Shown: positions 1-6,929 of the stretch, one piece after another
Layout of the letters: each line of letters opens with the position of its first letter
Position numbering within the stretch: position 1 is the first letter of the stretch
Assembly: GCA_023436025.1 (NCBI GenBank)
Contig: JAEZKX010000260.1
Location: 1 to 10,218 of the forward strand
Origin: Pseudomonadota bacterium
GTDB taxonomy: Bacteria > Pseudomonadota > Gammaproteobacteria > Burkholderiales > Burkholderiaceae_C
Length of the DNA: 10,218 bases
Direction of reading: 5' to 3'
The notes under the pieces: model-generated
What the model saw: only the letters and a program-made list of their open reading frames with translations
Told to the model about the DNA's origin: nothing
The model's database searches: none
Translations under genes and position numbers: made by a program

Positions 1-418
1 CGCCCGACAGCTGGTGCGGCTTGCGCCGCGCGAGGTCGGCCACGCCCAGCGCTTGCAGCGCGGCGGCGATGGCACGCCGGTCCAACGGTTCGCGGACCGC
101 GAAGTAGGCGGCCGAAAGGTTGTCCTCCACCGTCAGCGCGTCGCTCAGGTACAGCTTCTGCGGCAGGAAGCCGACATTGCGGCCGCGCCAGGCGTCGCGC
201 CCGGCGCGCGACAGTGCGCCCAGGTCCTGGTCGGCCACCACCACCTGGCCGGCCGTGGGCGCCAGCAAGGCCGCCACCAGCGCCAGCCAGGTCGACTTGC
301 CCGCGCCCGAGCGGCCCTGCACCAGCAAGGCACCGCCCTGGGGCACGTCGACGTCGGGAAAGGCCAGTGCGTCCTGCGCCTGCGGGTAGCGCAAGCCCAG
401 CCCGCGCGTACGGATCAC
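1..418 (-). CDS. ABC transporter ATP-binding protein (N-terminal 139 residues; 3' end outside window)
   Basis: This is the nucleotide-binding subunit of an ABC transporter, which hydrolyses ATP on the cytoplasmic face of the inner membrane to drive a partner permease. The visible part carries a Walker A P-loop (GRSGAGKS, residues 35-42), a Q-loop (FLPQ, Gln87) and the beginning of the ABC signature (LSG, 137-139), exactly where the window ends. Walker B and the H-loop lie outside. The short start before the P-loop and the DLGALS...FLPQ spacing resemble the LolD/MacB/YbbA-type ATPases that pair with FtsX-like permeases, but that subfamily is inferred. The start chosen is GTG at 418, which overlaps the msrA stop codon (shared bases 415-418, GTGA on the minus strand), so translation is probably coupled to msrA. 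The AGAAGG just before it sits unusually close to the start codon. A permease gene would be expected just beyond the left edge. The family is certain; the substrate is unknown. Confidence 0.9.
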   Translation of the reverse strand, partial: MIRTRGLGLRYPQAQDALAFPDVDVPQGGALLVQGRSGAGKSTWLALVAALLAPTAGQVVVADQDLGALSRAGRDAWRGRNVGFLPQKLYLSDALTVEDNLSAAYFAVREPLDRRAIAAALQALGVADLARRKPHQLSG

Positions 419-945
419 GCCTTCTGCAGTTCCGCGAAGGTCTTGCGGAACTTGGCCACCTTGGGCGCGGCGACGGCCATGCAATAGCCCTGGGTGGGGT
501 TCTTCTCGAAGAAGTCCTGGTGGTATTCCTCGGCCGGCCAGTAGTTGTCGACCGGCTTGACCTCGGTGACGATGGGCCGGCCGAACAGCTTTTCCTGCTC
601 CATCCAGCGGATCATGTCCTCGGCCACCTGGCGCTGTTCGGGCGTGGTGTAGTAGATGCCGCTGCGGTACTGCGTGCCGGTGTCGTTGCCCTGGCGATTG
701 AGCTGGGTCGGGTCGTGCACCACGAAGAAGATCTCGAGGATCTGGCGGGTGCTGATCTGCGCTGGATCGTAGGTGAGCCTGACGACCTCGTTGTGGCCGG
801 TGCGGCCGGTGCACACCTGCTCGTAGCTCGGATTCTTCGTCTCTCCGTTGCTGTAGCCCGATTCGACATCGGTGATGCCGCGGACTTCCTTGAAGACGGC
901 TTCGGTGCACCAGAAGCAGCCGCCGCCCAGAACGATGGATTCCAT
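415..945 (-). CDS. msrA: Peptide-methionine (S)-S-oxide reductase MsrA
   Basis: MsrA reduces the S-epimer of methionine sulfoxide in proteins and free methionine back to methionine, using thioredoxin as final reductant, and so repairs oxidative damage in the cytoplasm. The 176-residue protein is complete. It begins with the family signature GGCFWC, where Cys10 is the catalytic nucleophile. It also has the conserved YEQVCTGRTGH segment (41-51), HDPTQLNRQGND (77-88) and the C-terminal GYC containing Cys155, the probable resolving cysteine. Only one C-terminal cysteine is present, whereas E. coli MsrA has two, so this is the single-resolving-Cys form. The ATG at 945 follows a good ribosome-binding site, AGGAGAA, on the minus strand at 951-957. 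The next gene on this strand, an ABC ATPase, starts inside its stop codon. The divergent neighbour is the DUF218 gene, 63 bp away. Confidence 0.97.
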   Translation of the reverse strand: MESIVLGGGCFWCTEAVFKEVRGITDVESGYSNGETKNPSYEQVCTGRTGHNEVVRLTYDPAQISTRQILEIFFVVHDPTQLNRQGNDTGTQYRSGIYYTTPEQRQVAEDMIRWMEQEKLFGRPIVTEVKPVDNYWPAEEYHQDFFEKNPTQGYCMAVAAPKVAKFRKTFAELQKA

Positions 946-950
946 GGATG

Positions 951-957
951 TTCTCCT
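951..957 (-). promoter_or_regulatory. Ribosome-binding site of msrA
   Basis: The minus strand reads AGGAGAA here, 5 bases before the ATG at 945. It is one of only two clear Shine-Dalgarno sequences in the window (the other precedes tolC) and it fixes the msrA start. Confidence 0.7.
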
Positions 958-963
958 GATGCT

Positions 964-977
964 GCGACTGTAGTCGC
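964..977. promoter_or_regulatory. 14-bp inverted repeat in the msrA / DUF218 divergent intergenic region
   Basis: GCGACT and AGTCGC form perfect 6-bp arms around a 2-base centre (GT). The element sits in the 63-bp gap between two divergent starts, just upstream of the msrA Shine-Dalgarno sequence. It could be an operator or a 5' hairpin of the msrA transcript. No known regulator's consensus was recognised, and an inverted repeat of this length can occur by chance in GC-rich DNA. Confidence 0.3.
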
Positions 978-1008
978 TGGCGGCGCCGGCCGCTTACGAT
1001 GCGCGGCC

Positions 1009-1767
1009 ATGCAACCGGGCGAACTGAAACCGATCCTCACCGCGCTGGCCTTTCCGCCGGCAGGGCCGCTGCTCTTGGCGCTGCTGGGCCTGCTGTGGGC
1101 GCGCCGCCGGCGTGGCGCCGGGCTGGCGCTGGCGGGCTTGTCCATCGTCGGCCTCCTGCTCCTCAGCACCAACGCGGTGGCCGTCCTGCTTTCGCGCGCC
1201 ATCCTGCCGCAGGTGCCGCCCTTGCCGCCGGAGCAGCTGTCCGGCGTCCAGGCGGTGGTGGTGCTGGGCGGGGGCGTGCTGCCAACCGCGCCGGAGTACG
1301 GCGCGGCCCAGCTGGCGCCCCAGGCCTTCGGCCGCCTGCGTTACGGCGCCCTGCTGGCGCGCCAGGCCGGCAAGCCGCTGGCCTTTGCCGGCGGGGTCGG
1401 CTGGAGCGCAATGGCGGGGCAGGAACCGGAGGGCCAGGTGGCACGGCGGGTGCTGCAGCAGGAATACGGCCTGCCGCTGCGCTGGCTGGACGACCAGTCG
1501 CGCGACACCCACGAGAACGCGCAGCGGCTCGCGGCCCTGATGCTGCCGGCCGGCGCCCGCCACATCGTGCTGGTGACCGATGCCACCCACATGCCGCGCG
1601 CGCTGCACTACTTCCGCGAGGCCGGGTTCGAGGCGGTGGCGGCGCCCACCCACTATCCAACGCGCCGCGACCGCGCCATCGTGGAATGGCTGCCGAGCAC
1701 CCAGGGGCTGATGACCAGCACCCAGGTGCTGCGGGAGTGGCTGGGCATGCGGGTGGCGCGCTTGTGA
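1009..1767 (+). CDS. YdcF/DUF218 family membrane protein, ElyC-like
   Basis: This 252-residue protein has two hydrophobic segments near the N terminus (about 15-30 and 37-54), separated by an Arg-rich loop (WARRRR, 30-35). A soluble DUF218 domain follows from about residue 81. Motifs typical of the family are VVLGGG (84-89), DTHEN (166-170) and VTDATHMPRA (189-198). Length and layout match E. coli ElyC, an inner-membrane protein with a periplasmic DUF218 domain that affects peptidoglycan and lipid-carrier metabolism. SanA and YdcF are other members, and the biochemical reaction of the family is not settled. The ATG at 1009 was chosen because it immediately precedes the first transmembrane segment; the open frame further upstream is antisense to msrA. 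There is no clear Shine-Dalgarno sequence, but a -10-like TACGAT ends 8 bases before the ATG. The gene is divergent from msrA and ends 91 bp before the tetR start. Confidence 0.88.
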   Translation: MQPGELKPILTALAFPPAGPLLLALLGLLWARRRRGAGLALAGLSIVGLLLLSTNAVAVLLSRAILPQVPPLPPEQLSGVQAVVVLGGGVLPTAPEYGAAQLAPQAFGRLRYGALLARQAGKPLAFAGGVGWSAMAGQEPEGQVARRVLQQEYGLPLRWLDDQSRDTHENAQRLAALMLPAGARHIVLVTDATHMPRALHYFREAGFEAVAAPTHYPTRRDRAIVEWLPSTQGLMTSTQVLREWLGMRVARL

Positions 1768-1796
1768 CGGGCGGGGTGGCGTGGCCGGATGTTGCC

Positions 1797-1825
1797 TTGA
1801 CGCCCCCAAATGCGCCGACTACATT
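1797..1825 (+). promoter_or_regulatory. Sigma-70-type promoter of the tetR-RND operon
   Basis: A -35 box TTGACG (1797-1802, 5 of 6 matches to TTGACA) is followed after exactly 17 bp by TACATT (1820-1825, 4 of 6 matches to TATAAT). The predicted transcript start near 1832 lies inside the palindromic operator and leaves a leader of about 27 bases before the tetR ATG at 1859. Position and spacing make this the best promoter candidate in the window; it is a prediction from sequence alone. Confidence 0.65.
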
Positions 1826-1845
1826 ACTAACCAGTCAGTCAGTAA
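1824..1845. promoter_or_regulatory. Palindromic operator, probable TetR-family autorepressor site
   Basis: The outer arms TTACTAAC (1824-1831) and GTCAGTAA (1838-1845) are inverted repeats with one mismatch, separated by CAGTCA. A second, shifted register (ACTAAC, CA, GTCAGT; 1826-1839) is also nearly symmetric, because the site contains tandem CAGT/GTCA units. Palindromes of the ACTRAC-GTYAGT kind are common TetR/AcrR-family operators. The site overlaps the last two bases of the -10 box and the predicted transcript start, and lies 13 bp before the tetR ATG. Occupancy should therefore block the whole operon. That the adjacent TetR protein binds it is inference from position. Confidence 0.72.
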
Positions 1846-1858
1846 GAGTCGCTGTCCC

Positions 1859-2533
1859 ATGCCCGCCCCACCCAAACCCGCCGAACGCGCGGACGAAGGC
1901 CAGGCCCGCCGCGAGCGCCGCAAGGAGGCGCGCCCCGGCGAGCTGCTCGATGCCGCACTCGACCTGTTCGTCGAGAAGGGCTTCGCCGCCACGCGCGCCG
2001 AGGAAGTCGCCGCCCGCGCCGGCGTTTCCAAGGGCACGCTGTTCCTGTACTTCCCGAGCAAGGAAGAACTGTTCAAGGCGGTGGTGCGCGAGAACATCTC
2101 CGGCCGCTTCGCCGAGTGGAACGAGGAGTTCGAGTCCTTCGAGGGCCCCACGGCCGACATGTTGCGCTACTGCATGCAGGTCTGGTGGGAGCGCCTGGGC
2201 GCGACCCGCGCCTCGGGCATCACCAAGCTGATGATCAGCGAGGCCCGCAATTTTCCCGACATCGCGGCCTTCTACCAGCAGGAAGTGATCCAGCCCGGCC
2301 TGCAGCTGGTGCGCCGCATCCTGCAACGCGGCGTGGCGCGCGGCGAGTTCCGGCCGCTCGATATCGACTACGCCGTGTTCGGCGTGATCGCGCCCATGAT
2401 CTTCCTGGTCATGATGAAGCATTCGCTCGGTGCCTGCATGCCGCAGGACTATGCGATGGACCCGGAGCGCTACGTGCGCTCGCAGGTCGAGACGCTGCTG
2501 CAGGGCTTCTGCGTCCGGCAGGCCGGATCATGA
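1859..2533 (+). CDS. TetR/AcrR-family transcriptional repressor of the efflux operon
   Basis: This is a 224-residue one-component regulator expected to bind its own promoter and release it when a small ligand, often a pump substrate, binds the C-terminal domain. The N-terminal DNA-binding domain spans about residues 25-75. The helix-turn-helix and following helix read TRAEEVAARAGVSKGTLFLY (45-64), the TetR hallmark, then PSKEELF. A basic extension (RRERRK, 17-22) precedes it. Residues 80-224 are an all-helical ligand-binding and dimerisation domain, including a hydrophobic helix at about 172-188 that suggests a greasy ligand pocket. ATG 1859 was chosen because it follows the operator with a short leader; the open frame extends to 1781, but that would place the promoter inside the gene. 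The Shine-Dalgarno match is weak. The stop overlaps the adaptor gene start (ATGA, 2530-2533), so the repressor is co-translated with the pump genes. The inducer cannot be told from sequence. Confidence 0.93.
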   Translation: MPAPPKPAERADEGQARRERRKEARPGELLDAALDLFVEKGFAATRAEEVAARAGVSKGTLFLYFPSKEELFKAVVRENISGRFAEWNEEFESFEGPTADMLRYCMQVWWERLGATRASGITKLMISEARNFPDIAAFYQQEVIQPGLQLVRRILQRGVARGEFRPLDIDYAVFGVIAPMIFLVMMKHSLGACMPQDYAMDPERYVRSQVETLLQGFCVRQAGS

Positions 2534-3711
2534 CGCGCACGAGCCGCTGGCTGCTCGCCGCCGCCGTGCTGCTGGTGGCGGCCTTGCTGCTGTGGCGTGG
2601 ACTCGCCGCGCGCCAGCCGGCGCCGTCCGCGCCGGCGCCGGCCCAGGTGCAGGCCCATGTGGAACTGGCGCTGACCGACGTGGTGCCGGCGCAGCAGCGC
2701 GAGCTGAAGCGGGCGCTGCCGGTGTCCGGTTCGCTCAGGGCCGTCAACTCCGCCATCGTCAAGGCCCGCTTCGCCGGCGAACTCCAGGGCCTGACGCTGC
2801 GCGAGGGCGACACCGTGCGCGCCGGCCAGGTAATCGCCCGCGTCGACCCCACCGAAGCGCAGGCGCGGCTGAAGCAGGCGCACAAGCAGGCGGACGCGGC
2901 GCAGGCGCAGATCGAGATCGCCGAACGCCAATGGGTCAACAACAAGGCGCTGGTGGACCAGGGCTTCATCGCCAAGGCGGCGGTCGACACCTCGGCCAAC
3001 AACCTGAGCGCAGCCAAGGCCACGTACCAGGCGGCGCTGGCCGCGGTGGACCTGGCGCGCAAGGGCCTGGATGACGCCGTGCTGCGCGCGCCGATCTCCG
3101 GCGTGATCGCGCAGCGCCTGGCGCAGCCCGGCGAACGGGTGGCGCTGGATTCGCGCGTGGTCGAGATCGTGGACCTGTCGCAGCTGGAGCTGGAGGCCAC
3201 GCTCAGCGCCGCCGATTCGATCGCGCTGCGGGTCGGCCAGCCGGCGACGCTGGTGGTGGAAGGCAGCGCCCGGCCGCTGCCGGCGCGCGTGGTCCGCATC
3301 AATCCCAGCGCGCAGGCCGGCAGCCGCAGCGTGCTGGCCTACCTGGCGCTGGGCGACACCGAGGGCCTGCGCCAGGGCCTGTTCGCGCAGGGGACGGTGG
3401 AAACGGAAAGCACCACGGCCCTGGCGGTGCCGCTGTCGGCGGTGCGCACCGACAGGCCGCGGCCCTATGTCCAGGTCGTCGAGCGCGGCGCAGTGCGCCA
3501 TGTCGGCGTGGAGACCGGCGCCCGGGGCACGGCCGGCCAGGAAACCTGGGTCGCGGTCAGCGGCCTGGCACCCGGCGCGCAGGTCCTGCGCGGCCACGTC
3601 GGGCCCTTGCGGGAAGGGACGCTGGTGAAGTTCACGGCCGCCGCAGCGCCCGGCAACGCGGCGCCGACCCTCCAGCCCGCCCCCGCGGCGACGCGGTCTC
3701 CCAGCCCGTAA
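2530..3711 (+). CDS. RND efflux periplasmic adaptor (membrane-fusion protein)
   Basis: This 393-residue adaptor would bridge the inner-membrane pump and the TolC channel across the periplasm. Residues 7-23 form a hydrophobic N-terminal anchor. There is no lipobox cysteine, so it is probably held by an uncleaved or signal-type helix rather than as a lipoprotein. The order of domains is the usual one. The first half of the lipoyl-like domain is at about 74-107 (REGDTVRAGQVIARVD). An alpha-hairpin, rich in Ala and Gln, covers about 108-180. The second lipoyl half is at about 184-216 (LRAPISGVIAQRLAQPGE). A beta-barrel lies at about 217-293 and a membrane-proximal domain at about 294-370. The C terminus is a Pro/Ala-rich tail of some 20 residues. 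The start overlaps the tetR stop codon, and the pump gene follows after 15 bp. The substrate range cannot be read from sequence. Confidence 0.95.
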   Translation: MTRTSRWLLAAAVLLVAALLLWRGLAARQPAPSAPAPAQVQAHVELALTDVVPAQQRELKRALPVSGSLRAVNSAIVKARFAGELQGLTLREGDTVRAGQVIARVDPTEAQARLKQAHKQADAAQAQIEIAERQWVNNKALVDQGFIAKAAVDTSANNLSAAKATYQAALAAVDLARKGLDDAVLRAPISGVIAQRLAQPGERVALDSRVVEIVDLSQLELEATLSAADSIALRVGQPATLVVEGSARPLPARVVRINPSAQAGSRSVLAYLALGDTEGLRQGLFAQGTVETESTTALAVPLSAVRTDRPRPYVQVVERGAVRHVGVETGARGTAGQETWVAVSGLAPGAQVLRGHVGPLREGTLVKFTAAAAPGNAAPTLQPAPAATRSPSP

Positions 3712-3726
3712 GCGCCGCCCGCCACC

Positions 3727-6700
3727 ATGTGGTTCACCCGCGTCAGCCTGCAGAACCCGGTCTTCGCCACCATGGTGATGCTCGCCATCGTGGTGCTGGG
3801 GCTGTTCTCCTACCAGCGGCTGAAGGTCGACCAGTTCCCCAACATCGACTTCCCGGTCGTGGTGGTGACCGCGGACTACCCGGGCGCGTCGCCGGAGATC
3901 GTCGAGAGCGAGGTCAGCAAGAAGGTCGAGGAGGCGGTCAACTCCATCGCCGGCATCAACGCCCTGACCTCGCGCAGCTACGAAGGCCAGTCGGTCGTCG
4001 TCATCGAGTTCCAGCTGCACATCGACGGCCGCAAGGCGGCCGAGGACGTGCGCGAGAAGATCGCCGCGGTGCGGCCCACCTTGCGCGAGGAGGTGAAGGA
4101 GCCGCGCGTGCTGCGCTTCGACCCGGCCAGCCGCGCCATCTGGTCGCTGGCGGTGCTGCCCGACGCCAGCCGGGGCCGGCCGCTCAGCGCGGTGGAGCTG
4201 ACCAACTGGGCCGACCAGGTCCTGAAGAAGCGCCTGGAGAACGTGCGCGGCGTCGGCTCCGTCACGCTGGTGGGCGGCACCAAGCGCGAGATCAACATCT
4301 ACCTCGACCCGGCGTCCATGGAGGCGCTGGGCATCGCCGCCGAACAGGTGGTGGCCGCGGTGCGCGGCGAGAACCAGGACCTGCCGCTGGGCGCGATCCG
4401 CTCGCTGGCGCAGGAGCGCGTGGTGCAGATCGACGCCCGCATGCAGCGCCCCGAGGACTTCGGCCGCATCATCGTGGCGCGCAAGAACGGCGCGCCGGTG
4501 CGGCTGGACCAGGTCGCCCGCGTGTCCGACGGCGCCCAGGAGGTCGAGAGCCTGGCGCTGTACAACGGCGAGCGCACGCTGTTGCTGACGGTGCAGAAGT
4601 CGCAGGACGAGAACACCATCGCCGTCATCGACGCCCTGCGGGCCACGCTGGACCAGATGGCCGCGCAGTTGCCGCCCGGTGTGCGGCTGGAGCCGGTGAC
4701 CGACGCCTCGCGGCCGATCCGGGTGTCGGTCGCCAACGTGCGGCAGACGCTCATCGAGGGCGCGATCCTCACCGTGCTGATCGTGTTCCTGTTCCTCAAC
4801 TCGTGGCGCTCCACCGTCATCACCGGCCTGACGCTGCCGATCGCGCTGATCGGCACCTTCCTCTTCATGCACGCCTTCGGCTTCTCCATCAACATGGTGA
4901 CGCTGATGGCGCTGTCGCTGTGCGTCGGCCTGCTGATCGACGATGCGATCGTGGTGCGCGAGAACATCGTGCGCCATGTGCAGATGGGCAAGCCGCCCTA
5001 CCAGGCATCGCTGGATGGCACGCAGGAGATTGGGCTGGCGGTGCTGGCCACCACCTTCTCCATCGTCGCCGTGTTCCTGCCGATCGGCTTCATGGGCGGC
5101 ATCATCGGCAAGTTCTTCCACGAGTTCGGCGTCACCATCGTGGCGGCGGTGCTGATCTCGATGTTCGTCAGCTTCACGCTCGATCCCATGCTGTCGTCGG
5201 TGTGGCACGACCCCGAGGCCGAGGCGCACGGCAAGGCCAGGGAACGGCGCACCCTCTACGACCGGACCGTCGGCCGCGTCACCGGCTGGTTCGACCGCGC
5301 CACCGACCGGCTGGCCGAGGGCTACCAGCGCATCCTGCGCTGGTCGCTGGCGCACCGGCCCGCCACCGTGCTGGCGGCGGTGGCGATCTTCGCGACCAGC
5401 CTGTTCATGGTGCCGCTGCTGGGCACCGAGTTCGTGCCGCGCTCCGACTATTCCGAGACCTCGCTGGCCTTCCACACGCCGGTGGGCTCGTCGCTGGAGC
5501 TCACCGAGGCCAAGGCGCGCCAGGTCGAGGCCATCGTGCGCGAATTCCCCGAGGTGCGCTACACGGTGGCCACCATCAACTCCGGCACGGCGCAGGGCAA
5601 GATCTACGCCAACGTCTACGTGCGGCTGGTCGACCGCAAGGACCGCGCGCGCAGCGCCGACCAGGTCTCCGCGGCGCTGCGCGAGCGCCTGCGGCGCGTG
5701 CCGGGCATCACCGTCACCCACGTCGGCCTGCTGGATGCGGTGGGCGGCGGCAAGCCCATCGAGTTCTCGCTGCAGGGCCCCGACCTGCGCGAGCTGGAAC
5801 GCATCTCGCGGCTGGTGATGGAGCGCATCCGCCCCATCCCCGGACTGGTCGACCTCGATTCCAGCGTCAAGCCCGACAAGCCCACCATCGCCGTCGACGT
5901 GCGGCGCGAGGCCGCCTCCGACCTGGGCCTGTCGGTGGCGCAGATCGCCGGCGCGCTGCGCACGCTGGTGGCCGGCCAGACCGTGGGCAACTGGCGCGCA
6001 CCCGACGACCAGACCTACGACGTCAACGTGCGCCTGGCGCCCGACGCACGCACCGCGCCGCAGGACCTGGAGCGCCTGCCCTTCGCCACGGGCAGCAACG
6101 CCGACGGCAGCACGCGCATCGTGCGGCTGAACCAGGTGGCCACCATCCGTGAATCGACCGGCCCCAACCAGATCAACCGGCGCGACCTCACGCGCGAGGT
6201 CGCCATCAACGCCAACGCCTTCGGCCGTTCCGCCGGCGAGATCTCCAACGACATCCGCGCGCAGCTGGACCAGGTGCAGCTGCCCCCCGGCTACCGCTAC
6301 CAGTTCAGCGGCTCGACCAAGAACATGCGCGAGTCCTTCGGCTACGCCGTCTCGGCCCTGGCCATGGCGGTGATCTTCATCTACATGATCCTGGCCAGCC
6401 AGTTCCGCAGCTTCCTGCAGCCGCTGGCGCTCATGACCTCGCTGCCGCTGACGCTGATCGGCGTGGTGCTGGCGCTGCTGCTGTTCCGCTCCACGCTGTC
6501 GATCTTCTCGGTGATCGGCATCGTCATGCTGATGGGCCTGGTGACCAAGAACGCGATCCTGCTGGTGGACTTCGCCATCCGCATGCGCGCCCAGGGCATG
6601 GCACGCGCCGAGGCGCTGCTGCTGGCCGCCCGCGTGCGCCTGCGTCCCATCCTGATGACCACCCTGGCCATGATCTTCGGCATGGTGCCGCTCGCCTTCG

Positions 6701-6912
6701 CGCTGACCGAAGGCTCGGAGCAGCGCGCGCCCATGGGCCAGGCCGTGATCGGCGGCGTCATCACCTCCTCGCTGCTGACGCTGGTGGTGGTGCCCGTCGT
6801 CTACTGCTACCTGGACGACCTGGCCGCCTGGCTCAGGCGCGGCCGCCAGCCCGCGGGCGGCGGCGGCGGGGCCGAACCGGTCGCCGCTTCTAGAATCGAG
6901 GGTTTGTCCTGA
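3727..6912 (+). CDS. HAE1-type RND efflux pump, inner-membrane subunit (AcrB/MdtC-like)
   Basis: This is the proton-driven pump subunit of a tripartite efflux system, 1061 residues long (AcrB has 1049). A first membrane helix (about 10-28) is followed by a large periplasmic loop (about 30-335), helices 2-6 (about 339-490), helix 7 (about 540-557), a second periplasmic loop (about 560-870) and helices 8-12. The proton-relay residues are all present: Asp405-Asp406 in helix 4 (LLIDDAIVV), Lys941 in helix 10 (TKNAILLVDF), and Arg971 and Thr978 in helix 11 (RLRPILMT). The last two have the same numbering as in AcrB. The N-terminal DQFPNIDFP and YPGASPEIVE segments are intermediate between AcrB and MdtB/C types, so assignment to a named pump is not justified. 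The C-terminal tail is Gly-rich (GGGGG) and poorly conserved-looking. There is no good Shine-Dalgarno sequence before the ATG. A -10-like box for downstream genes lies inside the last codons. Confidence 0.97.
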   Translation: MWFTRVSLQNPVFATMVMLAIVVLGLFSYQRLKVDQFPNIDFPVVVVTADYPGASPEIVESEVSKKVEEAVNSIAGINALTSRSYEGQSVVVIEFQLHIDGRKAAEDVREKIAAVRPTLREEVKEPRVLRFDPASRAIWSLAVLPDASRGRPLSAVELTNWADQVLKKRLENVRGVGSVTLVGGTKREINIYLDPASMEALGIAAEQVVAAVRGENQDLPLGAIRSLAQERVVQIDARMQRPEDFGRIIVARKNGAPVRLDQVARVSDGAQEVESLALYNGERTLLLTVQKSQDENTIAVIDALRATLDQMAAQLPPGVRLEPVTDASRPIRVSVANVRQTLIEGAILTVLIVFLFLNSWRSTVITGLTLPIALIGTFLFMHAFGFSINMVTLMALSLCVGLLIDDAIVVRENIVRHVQMGKPPYQASLDGTQEIGLAVLATTFSIVAVFLPIGFMGGIIGKFFHEFGVTIVAAVLISMFVSFTLDPMLSSVWHDPEAEAHGKARERRTLYDRTVGRVTGWFDRATDRLAEGYQRILRWSLAHRPATVLAAVAIFATSLFMVPLLGTEFVPRSDYSETSLAFHTPVGSSLELTEAKARQVEAIVREFPEVRYTVATINSGTAQGKIYANVYVRLVDRKDRARSADQVSAALRERLRRVPGITVTHVGLLDAVGGGKPIEFSLQGPDLRELERISRLVMERIRPIPGLVDLDSSVKPDKPTIAVDVRREAASDLGLSVAQIAGALRTLVAGQTVGNWRAPDDQTYDVNVRLAPDARTAPQDLERLPFATGSNADGSTRIVRLNQVATIRESTGPNQINRRDLTREVAINANAFGRSAGEISNDIRAQLDQVQLPPGYRYQFSGSTKNMRESFGYAVSALAMAVIFIYMILASQFRSFLQPLALMTSLPLTLIGVVLALLLFRSTLSIFSVIGIVMLMGLVTKNAILLVDFAIRMRAQGMARAEALLLAARVRLRPILMTTLAMIFGMVPLAFALTEGSEQRAPMGQAVIGGVITSSLLTLVVVPVVYCYLDDLAAWLRRGRQPAGGGGGAEPVAASRIEGLS
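6891..6896 (+). promoter_or_regulatory. Candidate internal -10 box ahead of the methyltransferase-rhodanese-tolC genes
   Basis: TAGAAT matches 5 of 6 positions of TATAAT. It lies inside the last seven codons of the pump gene, 33 bases before the methyltransferase ATG, so a transcript would start near 6903. No convincing -35 box is visible 16-18 bp upstream, which is GC-only sequence. It is reported because it could let the three downstream genes be expressed when the tetR promoter is repressed. Confidence 0.35.
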
Positions 6913-6929
6913 AGACCGAGAGATCCGCC

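Noticed and set aside
214..1008. A plus-strand open frame that would add 265 residues to the front of the DUF218 protein.
   Set aside because: The extension is antisense to msrA and the ABC ATPase. The family begins with the two membrane segments that directly follow ATG 1009.
1781..1858. Longer tetR reading frame starting at 1781.
   Set aside because: It would put the promoter and operator inside the gene; the added 26 residues show no similarity to the TetR fold.
999..2231. Plus-strand open frame overlapping the DUF218 and tetR genes in another frame.
   Set aside because: Ala/Gly/Arg-rich shadow without motifs, covering two well-supported genes.
3714..3730. GCCCGCCACCATG before the pump start, nearly a eukaryotic Kozak sequence.
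   Set aside because: Coincidence in GC-rich DNA; every gene here is bacterial with bacterial operon structure.
2470..5721. A 1083-codon open frame on the minus strand opposite the adaptor and pump genes.
   Set aside because: Its translation is a low-complexity mix of Arg, His, Gln, Ala, Asp and Gly with no domain. It is the expected antisense shadow of GC-rich coding sequence whose two sense genes are beyond doubt.
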